DNA from: an uncultured bacterium
GTDB taxonomy: Bacteria; Bacteroidota; Bacteroidia; Bacteroidales; Marinifilaceae
DNA length: 11,886 nucleotides
Direction of reading: 5' to 3'
Assembly (NCBI GenBank): GCA_905216195.1
Contig: CAJMSX010000079.1
Location: forward strand, 1-11,886
The notes beneath the pieces are model-generated. The model searched no databases. It had not been told where the DNA came from and saw only the letters and a program-made list of their open reading frames with translations. Of the stretch, positions 1 to 7,262 are shown piece after piece (the first letter of the stretch is position 1; every line of letters starts with the position of its first letter). Both the position numbers and the translations under genes were made by a program.

Positions 1-2034
1 GTCCGCACTCAACAGGAACTCGACAGCCTGGCTTTTAATGCGGAAAACCTGCCTTTTTATAACGGCACGCTGATCAACAAAGCCAACCACGTGTACGGAA
101 TGCTGGTAACCGTTTCGGCCGAGGTGATGAATTCCCCCGCCCGGGTGGGACTGGTAAAAAAAATCCAGGACATTACCCGGGAATTTACGGAAAAGTACCG
201 GATAAAGATGCATTATTCCGGCTTACCTTATATCCGGGTGGTAACTGCCGAAAACATCAAAAAGGAGATGTATATGTTTATCGCCCTTTCCCTCCTGATC
301 ACGGCTATCATATTATACCTGTTTTTCCGGTCTTTCCGCATTGTGGGATTTTGCGTGGGCATTATCGGCATCAACGTGATCTGGGCCATGGGATTTATGG
401 CGCTGCTGGGAATCAAAATCACCCTGCTCACAGCCATGTTACCGCCTTTGCTGATCGTCATCGGCATTCCCAACTGCGTTTTCATGGTCAATAAATACCA
501 TGCCGAATATGTGCTCCACGGGAATAAAATCAAAGCCTTGCAGCGTATGATCCAAAAAATAGGCAATGCTACTTTACTTTCCAATCTGACGACGGCAGCC
601 GGCTTTGCCACATTTATCATCACGTCCAGTCAGATATTGAAAGAATTCGGTTTGATAGCTTTTATCAGTATCACCACCGTTTTTCTGATCTGCCTGATTC
701 TGATTCCGACCGTATTCAGCTATTTACCGGTTCCCGATAAAAAACAAACCCGTCATTTATACAATTCCTTTATCAATAATTTGATCGACAGACTGGTGGA
801 CTGGGTGATGAAATGCCGGACGGCCATTTATGCCGTAACGGCTTCCGTCATTCTGCTCAGCCTCATCGGCATCACCCAAATGAAGACGACGGGTTACATG
901 GTGGACGATCTCAAGGAAACCGACCCGATCCGGCAGGATCTGGCTTTTTTCGAATCGAATTTCGACGGGCTGATGCCTCTGGAAGTAACCGTCGATTTTC
1001 GCAAACCGAACCAGGTATTCAAACTTTCCAACCTGGAAAAATTAGACCGGTTCAGCCAACAAATCGCAAAAGACCCGGATATCTCCCGTCCCTTGTCCAT
1101 TGTCGAAGCGGTGAAATTCGCCGACCAGGCTTATTATAACGGAAAGGCTGCGTATTACAAGCTCCCTTCCAACCTATCAAAAAATTTTATATTAAAATAT
1201 GCGTTGGGTTCGACCGGGGGACTCAATTCCATGGCCCGCTCCTTCGTAGATTCCACCGCCCAAAAGATAAGACTCAGTTTTCGGGTAAAAGATATCGGAA
1301 CCCAAAAAATGGAAGCGAAAGAAGACTCCCTGTACCGGATGCTCCATAAAGTTTTCCCGACCGAAAACCACTCGGTAAAAGTCACCGGATCGAGCATTAT
1401 CTTTTTCAAAGGGAATCAGTATCTGATCAAAAATCTGTTTTCTTCCCTCGCTTTGGCGATTGTGCTGATCGCCGCTTTTATGGCCTGGATGTTCCGCAGC
1501 AAGCGCATGGTGCTCATCGCTCTGGTTCCGAACGTAATCCCCCAGCTTTTCACGGCGGCTATCATGGGTTACGCCGGCATACCGATCAAGGCGTCTACCA
1601 TTCTGGTATTCAGTGTGGCTTTCGGGATTTCCGTCGATAACACCATCCATTACCTGGCCAAATACCGGCAGGAATTACAGGCGACGAACTGGAGCATCCG
1701 CTCTTCGGTAGTGCTGGCCTTGAAAGAAATCGGACAAAGCATGATTTATACTTCCATCATTCTGTTTTTCGGTTTCGGCATCTTCTGCCTTTCCGATTTC
1801 GGAGGTACCTTTGCTTTGGGCTTACTCACCTCCATCACCTTGTTCGCAGCCATGCTGGCCAACCTGATTCTGTTGCCCTCCTTGCTGCTCACGATGGAAA
1901 AACACATCACCAACAAAACGTTCCGGGAACCTTTGTTACAAATTTACAACGAAGAGGAAGATATCGATCCGGACAAATTACACCTGGAACACGGGGCCAC
2001 GGAAAGTAGGATAAAACCGGATTTACCTACCTGA
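1..2034 (+). CDS. RND/MMPL-superfamily membrane transporter, C-terminal part (5' end outside window)
   Basis: The reading frame is open from the first base, so the gene begins upstream and 677 codons are visible; the GTG at 91 is internal. The visible part resembles predicted exporters of the RND superfamily. It starts in the first periplasmic domain, then has a block of about five membrane helices (roughly 271-730), a short cytoplasmic linker, one helix near 825-885, a second periplasmic domain (about 890-1430) and a last block of five helices (about 1435-1910). The charged tail is cytoplasmic. The second block carries GISVDNTIHYLAKY near 1624-1665, the helix-4-type motif whose Asp is used for proton coupling in RND and MmpL proteins. 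The matching place in the first block reads GIPNCVFMVNKY, without an acidic residue. No partner membrane-fusion or outer-membrane gene is visible. The cargo is unknown; lipid or hydrophobic export is only a family-based guess. Family call firm, substrate open. Confidence 0.88.
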   Translation, partial: VRTQQELDSLAFNAENLPFYNGTLINKANHVYGMLVTVSAEVMNSPARVGLVKKIQDITREFTEKYRIKMHYSGLPYIRVVTAENIKKEMYMFIALSLLITAIILYLFFRSFRIVGFCVGIIGINVIWAMGFMALLGIKITLLTAMLPPLLIVIGIPNCVFMVNKYHAEYVLHGNKIKALQRMIQKIGNATLLSNLTTAAGFATFIITSSQILKEFGLIAFISITTVFLICLILIPTVFSYLPVPDKKQTRHLYNSFINNLIDRLVDWVMKCRTAIYAVTASVILLSLIGITQMKTTGYMVDDLKETDPIRQDLAFFESNFDGLMPLEVTVDFRKPNQVFKLSNLEKLDRFSQQIAKDPDISRPLSIVEAVKFADQAYYNGKAAYYKLPSNLSKNFILKYALGSTGGLNSMARSFVDSTAQKIRLSFRVKDIGTQKMEAKEDSLYRMLHKVFPTENHSVKVTGSSIIFFKGNQYLIKNLFSSLALAIVLIAAFMAWMFRSKRMVLIALVPNVIPQLFTAAIMGYAGIPIKASTILVFSVAFGISVDNTIHYLAKYRQELQATNWSIRSSVVLALKEIGQSMIYTSIILFFGFGIFCLSDFGGTFALGLLTSITLFAAMLANLILLPSLLLTMEKHITNKTFREPLLQIYNEEEDIDPDKLHLEHGATESRIKPDLPT

Positions 2035-2065
2035 ATCCGTTAACTTTTTACGCACATCTATACAA

Positions 2066-2103
2066 AAACCGGGAATTTCCTTTTCAGGCGATTTTCCCGG
2101 TTT
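2066..2103. terminator. Intrinsic terminator between the convergent transporter and deoC
   Basis: A perfect 10-bp inverted repeat, AAACCGGGAA (2066-2075) and TTCCCGGTTT (2094-2103), has an 18-base loop. It lies 32 bases after the transporter stop and 76 bases after the deoC stop. On the minus strand the stem runs into TTTTTG, a short U tract; on the plus strand it runs into TTTATT. It can therefore serve both genes, probably better for deoC. The rest of the 2035-2178 gap shows nothing recognisable. Confidence 0.65.
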
Positions 2104-2178
2104 ATTCGGTTTCCTCACTCTCCTGCAACGGAGAAAAATTTCTTACATTCTCCTTCGGTCAAGCCGGGCAGGAGAACA

Positions 2179-3048
2179 TTATCCTTTTATGGTTTTTATT
2201 TCTTTGACAATATCCTCGAACAACTGGGAGGCTCCGATTCGGAAATAATCGGAACTATGCCAATCGGCTCCGAGTACATGGTTAATGATCGTCAGGTATC
2301 GCAAAGCGTTCTGGGCTTTAGAGACCCCGCCCGCTACCTTCAGTCCCACCCGTCTGCCGGTATGATCGTAATATTGCTTGATCGCTTCACACATGATATA
2401 TACCGATTCCGGGGTCGCATTCACCGGTACCTTACCCGTAGAAGTTTTAATAAAATCGGCTCCTGCATACATACTGATCACGGAAGCGTGGAAGATACTT
2501 TCGATATCTTTTAATTCTCCGGTTTCCAGTATCACTTTCAGTTTTACGCCTTCACAAGCCTGACGGATAGCTGAAAGTTCCTCATGGATTTTTTCATAAT
2601 TCTTTTCCAGCACATCCCCTACTCCGATTACCACATCCACTTCCTGGGCTCCCCCCTCGATGGCCATCCGGCATTCCGAAAGCTTTATGTCCAGAAAAGT
2701 CTGGGAAGAGGGAAAACCGCCGGCCACCACCGCCGTTTTAATATCCGTATCCTTCAATCCTTCCCGGGCTACCGAAACAAAATTCGGATACACACATACC
2801 GCCGCTACCCTCTTTAATTCATTCTTTTTCAATTTTTTCAGCAAATCGGCCACAAAATTCTTCACAGAGTTGGTCGTATCCGTTACCCGCAAAGTCGTAT
2901 AATCCATACAAGACATACAAAATTCCAGATTCTCCACCGAATATGCCTGTTTTATCTCTTTTTCGACAACTCCGTCAAGGTCAAACTGGATCCGGTCTTC
3001 CAAATTCGTCCAGTTGTAAGTGGCCAAGATTTCAGATATATTTCCCAT
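2179..3048 (-). CDS. deoC: Deoxyribose-phosphate aldolase
   Basis: DeoC cleaves 2-deoxyribose-5-phosphate to glyceraldehyde-3-phosphate and acetaldehyde, the last step of deoxynucleoside catabolism in the cytoplasm. The 289-residue protein has the expected aldolase (beta/alpha)8 features. The Schiff-base lysine is K201 in GADFIKTSTGK. The second active-site lysine is K237 in GLKVAGGV. The acidic partner is D138 in EVDVVIGVG. The stretch from residue 197 to 274 follows the E. coli enzyme closely (KVPVNATPES, YLTI, GADW, RIGAS). It is longer than E. coli DeoC (about 259 residues) because of an N-terminal extension, as I recall from Bacteroidetes-type enzymes. The ATG start at 3048 lies 27 bases after the stop of the YjbR-family gene, with AGAAAGGA in the gap, so the two are probably one transcript. 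No other nucleoside-catabolism gene is nearby. Confidence 0.96.
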   Translation of the reverse strand: MGNISEILATYNWTNLEDRIQFDLDGVVEKEIKQAYSVENLEFCMSCMDYTTLRVTDTTNSVKNFVADLLKKLKKNELKRVAAVCVYPNFVSVAREGLKDTDIKTAVVAGGFPSSQTFLDIKLSECRMAIEGGAQEVDVVIGVGDVLEKNYEKIHEELSAIRQACEGVKLKVILETGELKDIESIFHASVISMYAGADFIKTSTGKVPVNATPESVYIMCEAIKQYYDHTGRRVGLKVAGGVSKAQNALRYLTIINHVLGADWHSSDYFRIGASQLFEDIVKEIKTIKG

Positions 3049-3075
3049 TTTATTTCGTTTATTTATCCTTTCTTA

Positions 3076-3435
3076 TCAAATACCGGACCAACCGGCTTCC
3101 CGCTTTTCTTTTTTCGTCATTCCCGCCACGACCAGTCTGTACGATTTCAAAATCCACACTTTAAGCATACTGTCGCTTATCGTCCCATTCAGTAATACGG
3201 TATTCCAATAATTTTTGTTCATATGGAAACCGGGAGAAACTGCCGGAAAGGCTTCCCGCATTTCCTGAATTTCCTCCGGAGGGCATTTAATATTAATTCG
3301 CAAATCCCCTTTCAGAAACGCCAGACAAAACCATTTGCTCCCTACTTTAAAAACCAGGATATCTTCCTCAAAGGGCATAGCTTCACAAGCGTTTTCCAGG
3401 CTCAGGCAATACTCCCTTAATTCCTCGACGTTCAT
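3076..3435 (-). CDS. YjbR/MmcQ-family protein (DUF419)
   Basis: This is a small protein of the YjbR/MmcQ family, which has a double-wing DNA-binding-like fold. Its biochemical role is not established, and DNA binding is inferred from structure. Recognisable stretches are the N-terminal MNVEELREYCLSL, the central VFKVGSKWFCL, INIKCPPE, the family hallmark GFHMNKNYWNTV and the C-terminal SYRLVVAGMTKKEK. I place the start at the ATG at 3435, giving 119 residues, because family members begin with this helix. An in-frame ATG at 3453 would add six residues (MCNFAC) that are unlike the family and would overlap the TAATTTTG promoter element. No Shine-Dalgarno sequence precedes the chosen start. It is first in a likely two-gene unit with deoC. 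The family call is firm; the start is less so. Confidence 0.9.
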   Translation of the reverse strand: MNVEELREYCLSLENACEAMPFEEDILVFKVGSKWFCLAFLKGDLRINIKCPPEEIQEMREAFPAVSPGFHMNKNYWNTVLLNGTISDSMLKVWILKSYRLVVAGMTKKEKREAGWSGI

Positions 3436-3440
3436 GCATG

Positions 3441-3448
3441 CAAAATTA
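3441..3448 (-). promoter_or_regulatory. Bacteroidetes-type -7 element (TAATTTTG) for the YjbR-family gene and deoC
   Basis: On the minus strand TAATTTTG fits the Bacteroidetes -7 consensus TAnnTTTG. A weak -33 candidate (TTTA) lies 19 bases upstream at 3468-3471. The element ends only five bases before the proposed ATG at 3435, so transcription would start at or next to the start codon, implying a leaderless message. Eight-base matches arise often in AT-rich gaps, so this is tentative. Confidence 0.4.
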
Positions 3449-3491
3449 CACAATGTTCACGAGCTTTTAAACTTTTATCCGACAAAATATT

Positions 3492-3499
3492 TATCTTTG
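3492..3499 (+). promoter_or_regulatory. Bacteroidetes-type -7 element (TATCTTTG) for mutS
   Basis: TATCTTTG matches TAnnTTTG and lies 57 bases before the mutS ATG, predicting a leader of about 50 bases. No clear TTTG is seen at the -33 position. The element faces away from the minus-strand TAATTTTG at 3441-3448, so this gap appears to hold two divergent promoters. Confidence 0.5.
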
Positions 3500-3556
3500 C
3501 TTTACGATTAAAGATGTTAAATATTTGTAAACCCTTCTCTTGATTATATACTGAAT

Positions 3557-6172
3557 ATGGCTTCAAAAAATGGTGAAGAAACTCCTTTGATGCAACAATA
3601 TTATTCCATGAAGGAGAAATACCCGGATGCGATTTTACTATATCGTATGGGGGATTTTTACGAAACGTTCGGAGAAGACGCTGTCGTCACTTCCCGCATT
3701 CTGGGCATTACGCTGACCAAACGTTCACACGGCTCTCCCGGAGACGTGCGTTTAGCCGGATTTCCCCACCATGCGCTCGACACTTACCTGCCTAAGCTGG
3801 TGAGAGCCGGACAGCGGGTAGCTATCTGCGAACAGCTGGAAGATCCCAAACTCACCAAAAAATTGGTGAAACGGGGGGTAATCGAATTGGTGACGCCGGG
3901 AGTATCCTATGGCGAATATGCAGCAGACACGAAAAGCAATGTCTTTCTGGCTGCGGTGTATTTTACCAAAACGGAAGCCGGGCTGTCCCTGCTCGATCTG
4001 TCGACCGGGGAATTTCTCACGACCGAGGGGAGTCATTCCGTCATCGATAAACTACTGAATAGTTTTCAACCGAAAGAAGTCGTCTACCCCAAGGGCCAGG
4101 AAGAACGTTTTCATGAGCTTTTCGGAACTAAATTTTACATTTACCCCATTGAAGAATGGTTTTTCGACCGGGATGCCGCTCAGGATAAACTGAAGAAACA
4201 TTTCGACGTGATTTCCCTGAAAGGCTTCGGCATCGAAAATATGAACTGCGGCATTTCTTCCGCCGGAGCCGTACTGAACTATCTGGAAATGACCAAACAC
4301 GACATGCTCGGACACGTCACTTCCATTTCCCGCATCGACGAATCGGGTTATGTCTTGCTGGATAAATTCACCCTACGGAATCTGGAAATTCTTTCTCCAG
4401 CCTATGAAGAAGGTAAATCCCTGGCGGATATCATCGATAAAACCTGTACGCCCATGGGCAGCCGTACCCTGAGGCGCTGGATCTGCATGCCGTTGAAATC
4501 CCCGGAAAAAATCAAAGAACGACTGGACATGGTCGAAGCTTATATCCGGCACGAAAATGAAAGGCTGCAATCCGAAATACTGCTGAGGAGCATCGGAGAC
4601 CTGGAACGCCTGACGTCCAAAATAGCCGTAGGCCGGATTACTCCCCGGGAAATGGTACAGCTGAAAGTGGCGCTTTCCTGTATCCCTCCTCTGATTGCGG
4701 AATGTCAGAAGACCTCTTGTCCCGTACTGGAAAAATGGGCCTCCCAACTGGAACCCTGCGACGCTTTGTTCCAAAAAATCGATCGGGAAATCAAAGAAAA
4801 CGCCCCCAATCAACTCCACAAGGGAGACGTCATCGCCGAAGGTGTGCATACGGAACTAGATGAATTGCGGAACATCACGGCCCACAGCAAGGAATTGTTA
4901 CTGCAAATGCAACAGCGGGAAATTGAAGCAACCGGCATTCCTTCCCTGAAGATCGGTTTTAATAATGTATTCGGCTACTACATCGAAGTGACGAAAACCC
5001 ATAAAGACAAGGCGCCTGACAGCTGGATCCGGAAACAAACCCTGGTCAATGCCGAAAGATACATTACTCCCGAACTCAAAGAATATGAAGATAAAATTTT
5101 AGGAGCGGAAGACCGCATCCAGGAAATCGAAGCCAATCTCTACGCTCTTTTGCTGAACGAAGCCGGTGCCTATATCCGGCAACTCCAAAATAATGCGCGG
5201 ATCATCGCGGCCATCGACTCTTTGATTTCGTTTGCCGAAATCTCCATCTGCTATCAATACCACCGTCCGGAAATCAACGATTCGGAAATCCTCGAGATCC
5301 GGGAAGGCCGGCATCCGGTCATCGAACGGCAATTACCGCCCGGAGAGGAATACATTTCCAACAACGTCTACCTGGATACCCAAAAACAGCAGATCATTAT
5401 CATTACAGGACCCAATATGGCCGGGAAATCGGCTTTACTGAGACAAACCGCTTTAATCGTCATTCTGGCCCAGGCCGGTTGCTATATTCCGGCTGCTGCT
5501 GCCAAAATCGGATATGTAGATAAAATTTTCACCCGGGTGGGAGCTTCGGATAATATTTCTCAGGGAGAATCTACTTTTATGGTGGAAATGAACGAAGCGG
5601 CCAATATCCTGAACAATATTTCGAACCGCAGCCTGGTCCTTTTCGACGAACTGGGCAGGGGGACCTCCACCTACGACGGAATTTCCATCGCCTGGGCCAT
5701 AGTCGAGTACCTGCACGAACACCCGAAATACAAGGCCAAAACTCTGTTCGCCACCCACTACCATGAATTGAACGAGATGGAACGCTCCTTCAAGAGAATC
5801 AAAAATTACAACGTATCGGTAAAAGAAGTGGGCAACCGGGTCGTTTTCTTGCGGAAACTGCTCAAAGGAGGCTCCAACCATTCTTTCGGCATACAGGTCG
5901 GCAAAATGGCGGGCCTGCCCCAATCGGTCATTAAAAGAGCTACCGATATATTAAAACAATTGGAAAACGACCGGGATAACAACGGACAAATCCAAAAACA
6001 CGTAGAATCAATAGCTGCTGAACGCGAAGGCATGCAACTGAGTTTTTTCCAGTTGGAAGATCCGGTTCTGCTTCAAATCCGGGACCAGATTGCAGGAATG
6101 GACATCAACAGCCTCACCCCTCTGGAAGCGCTCAACAAACTGAACGAAATAAAGAAAATCACGGGAATCTGA
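3557..6172 (+). CDS. mutS: DNA mismatch repair protein MutS
   Basis: MutS recognises mismatches and small loops in newly copied DNA and, with ATP, recruits MutL. At 871 residues the protein is full length. The N-terminal domain carries the mismatch-contacting Phe-x-Glu motif in MGDFYETFGEDA (F34, E36). Connector, lever and clamp domains follow to about residue 575. The ATPase domain shows Walker A GPNMAGKS (618-625, K624), the SQGESTFMVEM signature near 668-678, Walker B LVLFDELGRGTSTYDG (D697, E698) and the switch histidine in FATHYHEL (H734). QLSFF at 827-831 resembles a sliding-clamp binding motif as found in MutS tails. The C-terminus ends with the usual LTPLEALNKLNEIKK. All key residues are present, so the enzyme looks functional. 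The ATG at 3557 is a good fit for the family's short N-terminus. It is transcribed alone; mutL is not in the window. Confidence 0.98.
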   Translation: MASKNGEETPLMQQYYSMKEKYPDAILLYRMGDFYETFGEDAVVTSRILGITLTKRSHGSPGDVRLAGFPHHALDTYLPKLVRAGQRVAICEQLEDPKLTKKLVKRGVIELVTPGVSYGEYAADTKSNVFLAAVYFTKTEAGLSLLDLSTGEFLTTEGSHSVIDKLLNSFQPKEVVYPKGQEERFHELFGTKFYIYPIEEWFFDRDAAQDKLKKHFDVISLKGFGIENMNCGISSAGAVLNYLEMTKHDMLGHVTSISRIDESGYVLLDKFTLRNLEILSPAYEEGKSLADIIDKTCTPMGSRTLRRWICMPLKSPEKIKERLDMVEAYIRHENERLQSEILLRSIGDLERLTSKIAVGRITPREMVQLKVALSCIPPLIAECQKTSCPVLEKWASQLEPCDALFQKIDREIKENAPNQLHKGDVIAEGVHTELDELRNITAHSKELLLQMQQREIEATGIPSLKIGFNNVFGYYIEVTKTHKDKAPDSWIRKQTLVNAERYITPELKEYEDKILGAEDRIQEIEANLYALLLNEAGAYIRQLQNNARIIAAIDSLISFAEISICYQYHRPEINDSEILEIREGRHPVIERQLPPGEEYISNNVYLDTQKQQIIIITGPNMAGKSALLRQTALIVILAQAGCYIPAAAAKIGYVDKIFTRVGASDNISQGESTFMVEMNEAANILNNISNRSLVLFDELGRGTSTYDGISIAWAIVEYLHEHPKYKAKTLFATHYHELNEMERSFKRIKNYNVSVKEVGNRVVFLRKLLKGGSNHSFGIQVGKMAGLPQSVIKRATDILKQLENDRDNNGQIQKHVESIAAEREGMQLSFFQLEDPVLLQIRDQIAGMDINSLTPLEALNKLNEIKKITGI

Positions 6173-6182
6173 TCCCTGAGAA

Positions 6183-6200
6183 CCGGCCTAAACCGGCCGG
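6183..6200. repeat. GC-rich hairpin just after mutS
   Basis: CCGGCC (6183-6188) and GGCCGG (6195-6200) form a six-pair all-GC stem with a six-base loop, 11 bases after the mutS stop. No T run follows on the plus strand, so it is not a canonical terminator for mutS, though it could stabilise the mRNA 3' end. The motif AACCGG recurs at 6181, 6191 and 6208, so this arm could also pair with the CCGGTTT at 6258-6264. Confidence 0.4.
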
Positions 6201-6203
6201 CGG

Positions 6204-6264
6204 AAAAAACCGGCGAGCTTCCCTTCCGGAATCCTTCCCTTCCGGAACAGAGGATCGCCGGTTT
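6204..6264 (-). terminator. Composite hairpin terminator downstream of the isomerase gene
   Basis: AAACCGGCGA (6207-6216) and TCGCCGGTTT (6255-6264) form a perfect 10-bp outer stem. Inside, two copies of the palindrome TTCCGGAA (6224-6231 and 6240-6247) can pair as an eight-bp inner stem with an eight-base loop, leaving a 7 by 7 internal loop. On the minus strand the outer stem is followed by TTTTTTCC, a U tract, 40 bases past the isomerase stop. It therefore best fits a terminator of the leftward gene. On the plus strand CCCG follows, so it would act weakly for mutS. Confidence 0.6.
6218..6247. repeat. Tandem direct repeat, 14-base unit at 16-base period
   Basis: CTTCCCTTCCGGAA occurs exactly at 6218-6231 and again at 6234-6247. 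Each copy contains the palindrome TTCCGGAA. The repeat lies inside the composite hairpin and creates its inner stem, so a small tandem duplication may have built the structure. Confidence 0.75.
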
Positions 6265-6278
6265 CCCGTAAAACGGGA
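6264..6278. repeat. Short hairpin between the isomerase stop and the composite hairpin
   Basis: TCCCGT (6264-6269) and ACGGGA (6273-6278) form a six-bp stem with a three-base AAA loop. It shares one base with the outer stem of the composite hairpin, so the two could nearly stack. No T run follows on either strand. Confidence 0.4.
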
Positions 6279-6303
6279 GATCCGTCGTACCATCCCCTCT
6301 CCC

Positions 6304-7110
6304 TTATTCCATTTTCAATATAACGACATCTTCCAGCGGACGATCCCGTTTATCCGTTTTCACGGCCGCAATCTTATCCAACACTTCCGTACCTTCGACG
6401 ATTTCCCCGAAAACCGTATAGGCTCCGTCGAGGTGAGGAATACCTCCTACAGTCGTATAAGCTTCTTTTTGCTCATCGGAAAGCACCAGTTCTTCTTTTC
6501 CGAATAATTGCCGGGCCTCTTCTTCGATTTCCCGGTCGATTTCGGCCAGTCTCTGCTGATTCTTTTCCTGCGTACAAGCCTCTATCTCCCCGCTCCGCTT
6601 TTGTTTCAACTGTCCGACCAAAGCCGCATAACGACGTTTATTAATCGTGATCACGGCCGAATCAAGTTGCTGAGGAGTAAAGACTTTCCCTTGTGCCAGA
6701 TAAAAATGGGAACCGCTGGACTTACGTTCGGGATTGACCTGATCTCCTTCCCGGGCGGCAGCGAGTACGCCCTTGCGGTGAAAATGCTGAGGCAAAATCT
6801 CCGCATCTATCGTATAACCGATTTCATTTTCCCCCAGAGCGGCGCCTGAGCTTGCTTTCCGGGAGTCGGGATCCCCCGCCTGAATCATAAAATGATTGAT
6901 CACCCGGTGAAATAAAATTCCTTCATAAAAGCCGTCTTTCACCAATTTCAGGAAATTTTCCCGGTGCCGGGGAGTATCCTCATACAATTTTACTTTTATA
7001 TCCCCAAAATTCGTTTTTATGGTCACTACATTGGGGTCTTTTTTCTGACAAGAAAATACCGCTGTACATACCAGCAACAACATTAAAATACGTTTCATTG
7101 TGTTTTTCAT
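6304..7110 (-). CDS. Cyclophilin-type peptidyl-prolyl isomerase, predicted lipoprotein
   Basis: It catalyses cis-trans isomerisation of X-Pro bonds and probably helps protein folding in the envelope. I start it at the ATG at 7110 (268 residues); the ATG at 7098 is also possible. The open frame extends to a TTG at 7137, but that lies inside the promoter element. The N-terminus MKRILMLLLVCTAVFSC is a lipoprotein signal with the lipobox ending in Cys. Cyclophilin landmarks follow: FGDIKVKLY, ILFHRVINHFMIQAGDP (catalytic Arg in FHR, then FMIQ), GSHFYLAQG and HLDGAYTVFGEIVEG. By my alignment the positions of human CypA Trp121 and His126 are His and Tyr here, which suggests weak cyclosporin sensitivity. 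Between LAQG and the HLDG motif lies an insertion of about 80 residues, highly charged and probably helical or coiled coil. The gene stands alone. Confidence 0.93.
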   Translation of the reverse strand: MKNTMKRILMLLLVCTAVFSCQKKDPNVVTIKTNFGDIKVKLYEDTPRHRENFLKLVKDGFYEGILFHRVINHFMIQAGDPDSRKASSGAALGENEIGYTIDAEILPQHFHRKGVLAAAREGDQVNPERKSSGSHFYLAQGKVFTPQQLDSAVITINKRRYAALVGQLKQKRSGEIEACTQEKNQQRLAEIDREIEEEARQLFGKEELVLSDEQKEAYTTVGGIPHLDGAYTVFGEIVEGTEVLDKIAAVKTDKRDRPLEDVVILKME

Positions 7111-7134
7111 TAGGTTTAACAGATTTATGCGGAA

Positions 7135-7142
7135 CAAAAATA
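7135..7142 (-). promoter_or_regulatory. Bacteroidetes-type -7 element (TATTTTTG) for the isomerase gene
   Basis: TATTTTTG on the minus strand matches TAnnTTTG and lies 24 bases before the ATG at 7110, giving a leader of about 20 bases. The -33 region is weak (TTTA at 7161-7164). Its position excludes the upstream TTG as a start and so supports the ATG at 7110. Confidence 0.55.
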
Positions 7143-7175
7143 AGGGATTACGTAAAAATATAAACTATTTTTTAC

Positions 7176-7183
7176 TAAATTTG
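7176..7183 (+). promoter_or_regulatory. Bacteroidetes-type -7 element (TAAATTTG) for the SPOR gene pair
   Basis: TAAATTTG fits TAnnTTTG, with no clear -33 TTTG. Transcription would begin near 7188-7190 and leave a leader of about 73 bases, which opens with the 7188-7227 stem-loop. It lies back to back with the isomerase promoter. Confidence 0.5.
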
Positions 7184-7187
7184 TAAC

Positions 7188-7227
7188 GTGCTGTATATTT
7201 TAGAACAAAATCGGGGAAGTACAGCAC
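7188..7227 (+). promoter_or_regulatory. Inverted repeat at the predicted 5' end of the SPOR transcript
   Basis: GTGCTGTA (7188-7195) and TACAGCAC (7220-7227) are perfect eight-base complements around a 24-base loop. Given the -7 element at 7176-7183, the first arm would sit at the very start of the RNA. It could be an mRNA-stabilising 5' stem-loop or, as DNA, an operator for a dimeric regulator. The sequence alone does not decide. Confidence 0.5.
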
Positions 7228-7262
7228 ATTTTACGCTATAATTCCTACAAAAACTGACACAT

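Noticed and set aside
4373..5923. Several minus-strand open frames of 77-158 codons inside mutS
   Set aside because: They mirror mutS codons, lack family features and have no promoter of their own; the mutS frame is intact throughout.
7237..7242. Perfect TATAAT upstream of the first SPOR gene
   Set aside because: The primary sigma factor of Bacteroidetes uses TAnnTTTG rather than TATAAT, there is no TTGACA partner, and it lies only 20 bases before the ATG.
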